Source: Falsiroseomonas oleicola (GTDB lineage: Bacteria > Pseudomonadota > Alphaproteobacteria > Acetobacterales > Acetobacteraceae). From it: DNA of 64,000 nt. This document shows positions 57,383 to 64,000 of this stretch, piece by piece; position 1 is the stretch's first letter, and each line of letters begins with the position of its first letter. A program made the translations under genes and the position numbers. Under the pieces are notes generated by a model, which saw only the letters and a list, made by a program, of their open reading frames with translations, searched no databases and had not been told where the DNA came from. The DNA lies in assembly GCF_019029495.1 (NCBI RefSeq), contig NZ_JAERQM010000007.1, forward strand, positions 228,180 to 292,179, given 5' to 3'.

Positions 57383-59011
57383 ATGACAGACTCCAAAGCA
57401 GCGGCCTGGGATGTGGTGGCGGGCCTGGCCCGGCGGCAGGATGCGGCGGCGATCCGCCCGCTGCTGGACTCCGACCCGGGGCGCGCCGCGCGCTTCGGCT
57501 TCCGCGCCGCCGGCCTGCTGCTCGACCTGTCCCGCACCTCCCTGACCGAGCCTGTCCTGGCGGCGCTGCTCGCCCTGGCCGAGGCCAGCGGCGTGACACG
57601 CTTCCGCGACGCCATGGCGGCCGGGGAGAAGGTGAACACCACCGAGGGCCGCGCCGCCCTGCACATGGCCCTGCGCGCCCCGGCCGGCGGCTTCCACACC
57701 GGCGGGCAGGATGCCTCCGCCGTCGTGCGCGGCACGCTGGATGCCATGGCAGGCTTCGTGCGCGGCGTGCATGAAGGAAGCATCCGCGGCGCAGGGGGCG
57801 ACCGCTTCACCGATGTGGTGAATATCGGCATCGGCGGCTCCGACCTCGGCCCGGCCATGGTGACCCGGGCGCTGTGGCGCCACGGCATGCCGATGCGGGC
57901 GCACTACCTGGCCAATGTGGACGCCCATGCCTGGGAGGCACTGCGCCCCACGCTCGACCCGCGCCGCACTTTGGTGCTGGTGGCGTCGAAGACCTTCACG
58001 ACGCAGGAGACGATGACCAACGCGCATCTGGTGCGCGGCTGGCTGGTGCAGGGGCTGGGCGAGGCGGCGGCGGCGCGGCACCTGGCGGCACTGTCCACCA
58101 ACCTGCCGGCGACCGCCGCCTTCGGCATCGCGCCGGAACGCGTCTTCGGCTTCGAGGAATGGGTCGGCGGGCGGTTCAGCCTGTGGTCGGCGGTGGGGCT
58201 TTCCATCGCGCTCGCCTGCGGCATCGAGGCCTTCGCCGGTCTGCTGGCCGGCGCCCGGGCGATGGACGACCATTTCCTGGCCGCCCCGCCGGAGGCGAAC
58301 CTGCCGCTGTTGCTGGCCGCGACCGAGGTCTGGCACGTCAACTTCCTGGGCTACCCGGCCCGCGCCGTGCTCCCCTATGACGAGCGCCTGTCACGCTTCG
58401 CCGCGCATCTCCAGCAGGTTGAGATGGAAAGCCTGGGCAAGCGGGTGACGCTGGACGGGCAGCCGGTGGCGCATGCCACGGGGCCGGTGGTGTTCGGCGA
58501 GCCGGGCACCAATGCGCAGCATTCCTTCCTCCAGCTCATCCACCAGGGCAGCACCCCGGTGCCGGTGGATTTCGTGCTGGTGGCACGCCCCGACCACGCC
58601 CATGCCGGCAGCCACCGAATCCTGCTGGCCAATGCCCTGGCCCAGGCGGAGGCGCTGGCGCTCGGGCGGACGGAGGCGGAGGCGCGGGCCGAGATGGCGC
58701 GTGGCGGGATGGATCAGGCCGCGATCGACCGGCTGGCGCCGCACCGGACCTTCCCGGGCAACCGCCCCAGCACCTCCATCCTGCTGCCGGCGCTGACACC
58801 GGCCAGCCTCGGCGCGCTGGTCGCCCTGTATGAGCACAAGGTGGCCTGCCTCGGCGCCTTCTGGGGCATCAACCCCTTCGACCAATGGGGGGTGGAGCTG
58901 GGCAAGCAGCTGGCCGGCGGCATCCTGCCCGCCCTGGCCGGCGACACCCCCGCCAGCGACGCCGCGACCGCCGCCATGGTGGCGGAAATCCGGCGCCTTC
59001 AGGCGGGGTAG
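57383..59011 (+). CDS. pgi: Glucose-6-phosphate isomerase
   Basis: 542 residues. It has GEKVNTTEGRAALHMALRAP, VNIGIGGSDLGPAMV, the LVLVASKTFTTQETMTNA phosphate-binding loop, FEEWVGGRFSLWSAVG (catalytic Glu region) and TNAQHSFLQLIHQG with the catalytic His. The C-terminal ALVALYEHKVACLGAFWGINPFDQWGVELGK is the second PGI signature. It interconverts glucose-6-P and fructose-6-P. It converges on flgD with only 4 bp between stops. Confidence 0.97.
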   Translation: MTDSKAAAWDVVAGLARRQDAAAIRPLLDSDPGRAARFGFRAAGLLLDLSRTSLTEPVLAALLALAEASGVTRFRDAMAAGEKVNTTEGRAALHMALRAPAGGFHTGGQDASAVVRGTLDAMAGFVRGVHEGSIRGAGGDRFTDVVNIGIGGSDLGPAMVTRALWRHGMPMRAHYLANVDAHAWEALRPTLDPRRTLVLVASKTFTTQETMTNAHLVRGWLVQGLGEAAAARHLAALSTNLPATAAFGIAPERVFGFEEWVGGRFSLWSAVGLSIALACGIEAFAGLLAGARAMDDHFLAAPPEANLPLLLAATEVWHVNFLGYPARAVLPYDERLSRFAAHLQQVEMESLGKRVTLDGQPVAHATGPVVFGEPGTNAQHSFLQLIHQGSTPVPVDFVLVARPDHAHAGSHRILLANALAQAEALALGRTEAEARAEMARGGMDQAAIDRLAPHRTFPGNRPSTSILLPALTPASLGALVALYEHKVACLGAFWGINPFDQWGVELGKQLAGGILPALAGDTPASDAATAAMVAEIRRLQAG

Positions 59012-59015
59012 CAGG

Positions 59016-59678
59016 TCAGATGCCGCCGCTGAGGTTGCGCAAGGCGTCATAGCCGACATTCAGGCCGCCCATGCGGAGCGTGACCACGCCCTGGTCGCGC
59101 ACCGCGCCGGTGACCAGGCCGTTGACGGTGAAGCCCATGATCTCCGGCACGCCGTCCGGCGTGCGGCCACTGACCGTGACGCGGTAGGTGCCATCGGGCT
59201 GCTGCACGCCACGGCTGTTGGTGCCATCCCACTGCCAGGTGCTGGCACCGGTACCCAGCGTGACGTCGCTGCTGCGCACCAGGATGCCACTGGCATCGCG
59301 GATTTCGATGCGGGCGATGGTGGAGGTGCCGGCGGCGGGCAGGTTGACCTCGGCCAGGCCGGATTGCAGCGGCAGGCGGTCCGTCTCAACCGCCACGCGC
59401 CGGCCGACCAGGGCCGCGGCCTCGCCGAGCTGGCTGGCCTGCTGAAGCGCCAGAAGCTGCTGGAGGGTGCTGTTGGTGTTGATCTGCTGCTCGACGGTGG
59501 AGAACTGCACGAGCTGCTCGGTCAGCTTGTCCGCATCCATCGGCGAGGTCGGGTCCTGGTTCTGCAGCTGCGTGGTCAGCAGCTTCAGGAAGGTGTCGAG
59601 ATCGCCCGAGAACCGGCTGGCGGAACTGGCCGCGGAGCCGACGGCGCTGCTGGTGGCTGAGTTGATGGAACCGCTCAT
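59016..59678 (-). CDS. flgD: Flagellar hook assembly (hook-capping) protein FlgD
   Basis: 220 residues. The N-terminal export and capping part has FLKLLTTQLQNQDPTSPMDADKLTEQLVQFSTVEQQINTN, the FlgD signature. The C-terminal Tudor/FnIII-like part has TWQWDGTNSRGVQQPDGTYRVTV. It is exported by the flagellar type III system to cap the growing hook while FlgE subunits add. It lies 15 bp after fliK on the same strand, so it is co-transcribed. Confidence 0.96.
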   Translation of the reverse strand: MSGSINSATSSAVGSAASSASRFSGDLDTFLKLLTTQLQNQDPTSPMDADKLTEQLVQFSTVEQQINTNSTLQQLLALQQASQLGEAAALVGRRVAVETDRLPLQSGLAEVNLPAAGTSTIARIEIRDASGILVRSSDVTLGTGASTWQWDGTNSRGVQQPDGTYRVTVSGRTPDGVPEIMGFTVNGLVTGAVRDQGVVTLRMGGLNVGYDALRNLSGGI

Positions 59679-59693
59679 GGTCTGGATGCTCCG

Positions 59694-61967
59694 TCAGACG
59701 GCAAGGTCGATGAGGCCGCGATGCGCCGAGGCTCGGCGCGCCGGCAAGGCGTGGACAGGGTCCTGAACCGCGGAGGTGGCGGCACGGCCCTGAGAAGCCT
59801 GGCGGGAGCCAGGCTCGGACTGGCCCTGCTGGGCACCGCCCTGGTTCGGGTTACCCTGGCTGAGGCTGAAGGACAGGGTCGGCGCGCGGCTGCCGAAGCC
59901 GGCATCGGCCAGCGCCCGCTCCAGCTCCCGCGAATCGCGTTGCAGCAGCGCCAGGGTTTCGGGGCGTTCCGCCATCACGCGGATGGCGGCCTCGCCCTGG
60001 CTGCGGTCGATCGCGACCTCCACCCGACCCAGATCGACCGGGTCGAGCGTCATGCGCAGGCTGGAATCCGGGCCGAGCGCCAGCGCCACGGCAAAGGGCG
60101 CCACCTGGCGCGCCGGCCAGGCGACATTGGCGGTGGCCGCGCGGAACGGCGCCGGGATGCGCGCGGGGGGTTCCACGGGCGGTGCCATGGGCGGGCTGGC
60201 CGGCGGTGGTGTGGCCAGGGGAAGGCTGGGGGAGGCCTCGGCCCGCGGCATGGCGGCCTCGCTCGTCAGGAATGTCTCGCGCGTCAGGGCGCGGCTGGCT
60301 TCGGCCGGCGTGGCGGATGCGGCAGGCCAGGTTGGGGCAGCCTCGCCAACGGTGGCCTCGGCGGCCGCCATGCCGGCGGGGGCAGCGGGAGCCTTCTCCG
60401 CCACGGGCGGTGGCGCGGTCGGCTCGGCGGCCGGGATCGTGGCGGCCTGTGGCGCGGCTGACGCCGCCTCGCGCGGCGCGGTCGGCAAGGTGACGGCCGC
60501 GTTGGCCGGCGGGACGACGGCGGCGGCAACCGGCGCGGCGGCGGGCGCCGGCGCCGCCGGGGGCGCAGCAGGGGCGGCCGTCGCGTCACCTAGTGCCGCG
60601 GCGGATGCTGGGGTCGAAGCCAAGTCGGCTGCCGGCCGCGCTGCGGCGACTGGCAGGGCGGCGGGCGGCAGGCCAGCCGCGGCCGTGGGCGGCGAAGCCG
60701 GGGACGGATCGGCGGGCCAGGACGTCGCGGGCAACCCGGGCGCGGCGGCCGGCACCACGGCGGGCGGTGCTGGCAGCGCGGCGGCGACCAGGCCGCGGCC
60801 CTCCGCCGCCAGCGGGGCTGTCGGTACGATGGCTGCCTCGGGGGTTGCCCCGGGGGCCGCGACGGGGGGCGGTGCCGCAGGCGTCGCCGCTCTCGCCGTA
60901 GCGGCGGCCATTCCAGCCGCCGGCAGGACCGGGGAGGTGGTGGAGGATGTGACGGAGGAGACGACGGCTGTCACCTGCATCTCGGAGGCGCCCGGCTCCG
61001 GCAGGGTCGGGGCGGTGCGTGACGCGGCGCGAGGGGCCGTCGGCATGGCCTGCGCCGTCCCCACGGGCTCGGTCGTTGCCAGCCCATCCGTCGCCCGGCT
61101 GGGCATCACGGAGTCGGCCCCCGCTGCCGGCGGGGTTGGCCCAGCCGAGGTTGACCCAGTCGAGGTTGGCACGTTCGAGGCTGGCGCCGGGCTGGCGATG
61201 GGCGCGCCGTTCGGCAGGCCTGGAGGTGCCGCCACATCCGCGGTCGTGCCGGTGGCGCCTGTCATGCTGGGCATGTCTGCGGCGACCGTCCCATCGGCCG
61301 GTGCCTCCGGAACAGCCGGCGAGAGCTGAGCGCCGAGGGGCGCCACCGGCACCCTGGCATCCCCCCTGGCGACGGGCATTGCCGGCGACGCGACAGCGGC
61401 CTGAACCTGCGCCGGCCCGGCTAAGGGTGCCTGCTGGGACGCGGACGGGGAGGCGGCGAGAGGGTTTGTCGGATCAGCGCTGGCGCGGTCCGGCGCGGGC
61501 GGCTGGCCGGGGACCGGCGGCGTTGCTGTCCCCGATGCGATCAGGGCGGCGTCCTGCATCCAGGCCGGGGCTTCGGCGACCGGGGCTTCGTCGATCGGCG
61601 CCTCTCCGGCCGTGGTCGCGGCCTCCGGCGCGTCAGTGGCCGCTTCCGGCACCGCCATCCCGACCAGTCCAGGGGCCGGGGGCAGGGGCGGCGGGATGTC
61701 GGTGGATGCGGTCCGCATTGCCGCCTTGGGTGATGCGGCCTGGGCTTCCGCCGGCCTGTCGTCGCCCGACGGCATGGCGCCCGTCAGCAACGGATCACCC
61801 GCCTCGTCCGACGGAGTCGCGCCATCGCCCGCCTGGCCACGGCCATCGATCTGCGCGGCGACCCGCACCGCCTGGCCCAACACCGACGCGAAGCCACGCG
61901 GGGCCTGCGCCGCGCCGCGCATGGCGGCGGGGCCGGGGCTGGCGGGGGCGGCGGGCTGGATCTCCAT
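59694..61967 (-). CDS. fliK: Flagellar hook-length control protein FliK
   Basis: 757 residues from MEIQPAAPASPGPAAMRG; the frame extends to 62057 but runs through the sigma-54 promoter. Residues 1-600 are very Ala/Pro/Thr-rich and probably unfolded, as expected of the molecular ruler. The C-terminal Flg_hook domain (about 640-735) has FAVALALGPDSSLRMTLDP, VDLGRVEVAIDRSQGEAAIRVMAE and RELERALADAGF. It sets hook length and switches FlhB export specificity. It is long for FliK (often ~400 aa); the extra length is in the low-complexity part. Confidence 0.9.
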   Translation of the reverse strand: MEIQPAAPASPGPAAMRGAAQAPRGFASVLGQAVRVAAQIDGRGQAGDGATPSDEAGDPLLTGAMPSGDDRPAEAQAASPKAAMRTASTDIPPPLPPAPGLVGMAVPEAATDAPEAATTAGEAPIDEAPVAEAPAWMQDAALIASGTATPPVPGQPPAPDRASADPTNPLAASPSASQQAPLAGPAQVQAAVASPAMPVARGDARVPVAPLGAQLSPAVPEAPADGTVAADMPSMTGATGTTADVAAPPGLPNGAPIASPAPASNVPTSTGSTSAGPTPPAAGADSVMPSRATDGLATTEPVGTAQAMPTAPRAASRTAPTLPEPGASEMQVTAVVSSVTSSTTSPVLPAAGMAAATARAATPAAPPPVAAPGATPEAAIVPTAPLAAEGRGLVAAALPAPPAVVPAAAPGLPATSWPADPSPASPPTAAAGLPPAALPVAAARPAADLASTPASAAALGDATAAPAAPPAAPAPAAAPVAAAVVPPANAAVTLPTAPREAASAAPQAATIPAAEPTAPPPVAEKAPAAPAGMAAAEATVGEAAPTWPAASATPAEASRALTRETFLTSEAAMPRAEASPSLPLATPPPASPPMAPPVEPPARIPAPFRAATANVAWPARQVAPFAVALALGPDSSLRMTLDPVDLGRVEVAIDRSQGEAAIRVMAERPETLALLQRDSRELERALADAGFGSRAPTLSFSLSQGNPNQGGAQQGQSEPGSRQASQGRAATSAVQDPVHALPARRASAHRGLIDLAV

Positions 61968-62022
61968 GGACGGGCTCTGGCTCCTGCAAGGGCGGCCACC
62001 CCGGGGCGGCCAGCCGACCATG

Positions 62023-62038
62023 GGCAACCGCCATGCCA
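62023..62038 (-). promoter_or_regulatory. Sigma-54 promoter for fliK-flgD
   Basis: Reads TGGCAT-GGCGG-TTGCC on the minus strand, a near-consensus -24/-12 element (GG and GC at correct spacing). It is about 55 bp upstream of the fliK start and almost identical to the divergent flgE promoter, including the same GGCGG spacer. Confidence 0.8.
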
Positions 62039-62056
62039 GGGCCTTGCACCCCCGCA

Positions 62057-62115
62057 CCCGGCAATCCGCGTCCCACGCCCGGCAGTATCTGCCGCCACCC
62101 GGCAGCGAACGCCGG
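62057..62115. promoter_or_regulatory. Three phased CCCGGCA repeats between divergent sigma-54 promoters (enhancer candidate)
   Basis: CCCGGCA occurs at 62057, 62078 and 62098, with 21 and 20 bp spacing (two helical turns). The second lies in the dyad CGGCAG-TAT-CTGCCG (62080-62094) and the third in CCGGC-N7-GCCGG (62099-62115). This is the expected layout for a bacterial enhancer-binding protein of the FlbD/FleQ kind. Confidence 0.6.
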
Positions 62116-62134
62116 CATCAGCCGCCTTCCGCCC

Positions 62135-62150
62135 TGGCACGGCGGTTGCG
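62135..62150 (+). promoter_or_regulatory. Sigma-54 promoter for flgE-flgK
   Basis: TGGCAC-GGCGG-TTGCG fits the -24/-12 consensus TGGCAC-N5-TTGCW except at the last base. It is about 48 bp upstream of the flgE ATG. Confidence 0.85.
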
Positions 62151-62197
62151 TTGAGCCCCGCGACCAACCTTCCCGCCCCTCTCCGGAGACACTATCG

Positions 62198-63565
62198 ATG
62201 TCGTTGCTCGGCTCGATGAATACCGCGATCAGCGGCCTCACCGCCCAGGCCCGGGCGCTCGGCCATGTCTCGGACAACGTCGCCAACAGCCAGACTGTCG
62301 GCTTCAAGCGCGTGGATACGGATTTCACGAGCTGGCTCACCCGCTCCAACAGCCGGCTGCACATGCCCGGGTCGGTGGAGGCGCGGCCGGACTACACCAA
62401 TACGGTGCAGGGCACGGTCTCCCAGAGTGAGAACCCGCTCTCGCTCGCCATTGCCGGCCAGGGCTTCTTCTCCGTCGCGCAGGCCCGCGGCGGCCAGGGC
62501 GCCAATGTCATCTTCGACGATCGCCAGTTCTACACCCGCGCCGGCGACTTCTCGATGGATCGCGACGGCTACATGGTGAACTCCTCCGGCTACTACCTGG
62601 AGGGCTGGCGTATCCAGCAGAATGGGGAGCCGGACCGCACGGCCCTGGCGCCGATCCGGATCAGCGAGCTGGTCTACAACCCGCAGCCCACCAGCGCGAT
62701 CACCCTGGCCGCCAACCTGCCGGCGAATGTCGATGCCGTGGCCGCCGTGCCCGGCGCCGCGCCCTGGGCGCCAGCCGAGAATCCCGTCAGCAGCGTGATC
62801 CAGATCTTCGACGGGCTGGGCAACCAGCAGCAGGTGACACTCGACTGGTGGCGCCTGGATGCCGACACCTGGCGCCTGCGCATCACGCCGGAGAATGACA
62901 CGTTGGCCCCGGCCGACGGCATCTTCGCCGATATCGACTTCGGCGGGCAGATCTCCGCCGGCCCGCCCCCCGTGAATGCGCCGCCCGGCACCATCTCCTC
63001 CATCACGCCGCTGAGCAGCACCACGGGACCTGCCTTGGCACCGACCGCGCTGGGCGATATCGCCTCGCTCGGCTTCCAGGTGGACTATGGCTACGGCCCG
63101 CAGGATGTCAGCATCGGCCTGGGCGGCTTCGGCATCGCCACCGGCCTGACCAGCTTCGGCGGCACCGAATACAGCGTGCGCGACCTGAGCCAGGACGGCG
63201 TGCCGCTCGGCTCCTATTCCGGCGTCACGGTGCGGGAGAATGGCGACGTCGCGGTGAACTACGACAACGGCCAGACCCGCGTCGTCGCCCGCGTGCCGAT
63301 CGTCGCCTTCAACGATCCCGACAAACTCCAGCGCCTGGACGGCCAGGCCTTCATGCGCACGGTGGAAAGCGGCGAGGCGCGCGTGACGGATGTGGCGACC
63401 AATGGCGTCGGCAAGCTGGTCACCGGCTCCGTCGAGCGATCGAATGTCGATATCGCGGCCGAATTCTCCAAGCTGATCCTGGCCCAGCGCGCCTATACCT
63501 CCAACACCCGCATCGTGACTGCCAGCGACGAGATGCTGCAGGACACGATCAACATGAAGCGCTAG
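62198..63565 (+). CDS. flgE: Flagellar hook protein FlgE
   Basis: 455 residues from MSLLGSMNTAISGLTAQARALG, with CGGAG upstream. The N-terminal rod-type D0 helix has HVSDNVANSQTVGFKRVDTDF. The central domains include NPLSLAIAGQGFFSV and the FLG_bbr-like VIQIFDGLGNQQQVTLDWW. The C-terminal D0 helix has VERSNVDIAAEFSKLILAQRAY and TSNTRIVTASDEMLQDTINMKR. It polymerises into the flexible hook. First gene downstream of the plus-strand sigma-54 promoter, with flgK 32 bp after. Confidence 0.96.
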   Translation: MSLLGSMNTAISGLTAQARALGHVSDNVANSQTVGFKRVDTDFTSWLTRSNSRLHMPGSVEARPDYTNTVQGTVSQSENPLSLAIAGQGFFSVAQARGGQGANVIFDDRQFYTRAGDFSMDRDGYMVNSSGYYLEGWRIQQNGEPDRTALAPIRISELVYNPQPTSAITLAANLPANVDAVAAVPGAAPWAPAENPVSSVIQIFDGLGNQQQVTLDWWRLDADTWRLRITPENDTLAPADGIFADIDFGGQISAGPPPVNAPPGTISSITPLSSTTGPALAPTALGDIASLGFQVDYGYGPQDVSIGLGGFGIATGLTSFGGTEYSVRDLSQDGVPLGSYSGVTVRENGDVAVNYDNGQTRVVARVPIVAFNDPDKLQRLDGQAFMRTVESGEARVTDVATNGVGKLVTGSVERSNVDIAAEFSKLILAQRAYTSNTRIVTASDEMLQDTINMKR

Positions 63566-63597
63566 GCGATGCCGCGCGGCAGCCGGGCTGACCGGCC

Positions 63598-64000
63598 ATG
63601 ACGCTCGACCTCGCGCTCTCGGTCGCCACCAGTGGCCTGCGCCTGCTCGACCGCCAGATGGCGCGGGCGGCGGATGACATCGCCAATGCCGGCACCGCCG
63701 GCCACACCCGGAAAATCCTGGAAGGCAATGCGCTGACCGTGGCCGGCAACGGCCAGGGCGTGCGTGCCAATATCGTCACCCGGGACGTCGACCTCGCGGT
63801 GCAGGCGGCGCAGCAGCGCGCTGGCGGCGATGCGGCGGCGGCGGGGCTGCGGGTGCGACTGCTGGGCGGCATCGAGGCGGCGCATGGTTCGCCGGAGGCC
63901 GGCGACAGCCTCGGCGGGCTGATCTCCGACCTCCAGTCCAGCTTCATCGAGTTGCGCGAAGCGCCGGCCGACCCCGTGCGCCGCAGCGCCGTGGTGACGG
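63598..64000 (+). CDS. flgK: Flagellar hook-associated protein FlgK (partial, runs off window)
   Basis: 134 codons are visible from MTLDLALSVATSGLRLLD. The D0 segment ADDIANAGTAGHTRKIL corresponds to the usual NxANxxTxGYxR motif, with His-Thr in place of Tyr-Thr. VRANIVTRDVDLAVQAAQQ and GDSLGGLISDLQSSFIELREAPADPVRR then match FlgK/HAP1 spacing. It joins hook and filament. Co-transcribed with flgE. The 3' end is beyond the window. Confidence 0.88.
   Translation, partial: MTLDLALSVATSGLRLLDRQMARAADDIANAGTAGHTRKILEGNALTVAGNGQGVRANIVTRDVDLAVQAAQQRAGGDAAAAGLRVRLLGGIEAAHGSPEAGDSLGGLISDLQSSFIELREAPADPVRRSAVVT

Noticed and set aside
60150-61900. Separate plus-strand proteins rich in Gly/Ala opposite fliK
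   Set aside because: These frames are antisense to the low-complexity Ala/Pro/Thr part of FliK. Their bias mirrors that region.

Overview
The window is a high-GC (roughly 70%) chromosomal segment. It most resembles an alphaproteobacterium of the Acetobacteraceae (Roseomonas-like). The basis is gene content and order only: sdhCDAB, a rimP-nusA-ylxR/L7Ae-infB-rbfA-truB-rpsO block, orphan TRAP/TAXI solute-binding proteins, sigma-54 flagellar promoters, and strong GC3 codon use. No rRNA operon or species-diagnostic gene is present, so genus placement is an inference.

Layout. 1-650: a 57-bp minisatellite, a gene-poor stretch and tRNA-Ala(GGC) on the minus strand. 0.9-2.3 kb: two-subunit 3-oxoacid CoA-transferase. 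2.3-7.1 kb: two small minus-strand proteins, a TAXI solute-binding protein and a chemoreceptor. 7.3-12.5 kb: an aspartate-semialdehyde-dehydrogenase-like protein that has lost its catalytic Cys and His, then sdhCDAB and a DUF4149 protein. 12.6-19.8 kb: DctP-type binding protein, uppP, an OmpR-type regulator, RibA, an L,D-transpeptidase-like protein, a PagL-like outer-membrane protein and DUF3422. 20-26.5 kb: dnaK-dnaJ, dapB, metK, trmB. 26.5-28.3 kb: a lower-GC insert with a DUF4261/Imm11-type fusion, lying between two copies of the trmB 3' end. 28.4-36.9 kb: transcription/translation operon from rimP to rpsO. 37-47.5 kb: ArnT-like glycosyltransferase and DedA, rsmB, an Lrp regulator, and an envelope set (acyltransferase-3, rpe, heparinase-like protein, GT4 glycosyltransferase). 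47.6-50.9 kb: ahcY and opgH. 51-54 kb: a TetR-controlled membrane pair and a MerR regulator fused to a P-loop ATPase. 54-57 kb: hybrid histidine kinase. 57.4-59 kb: pgi. 59-64 kb: flagellar hook genes (flgD and fliK on minus; flgE and flgK on plus), driven from two nearly identical divergent sigma-54 promoters.

Most of the window is ordinary core genome. The observations most worth following are: (i) a 129-bp multi-hairpin intergenic element present twice, with all six differences falling in predicted loops; (ii) the catalytically disarmed Asd paralogue; (iii) the insertion behind trmB that left a displaced copy of its C-terminal codons; (iv) the mirrored sigma-54 promoters with three helically phased repeats between them; and (v) an 18-bp perfect AT-rich palindrome upstream of ahcY. 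I found no CRISPR array, intact insertion sequence or prophage.
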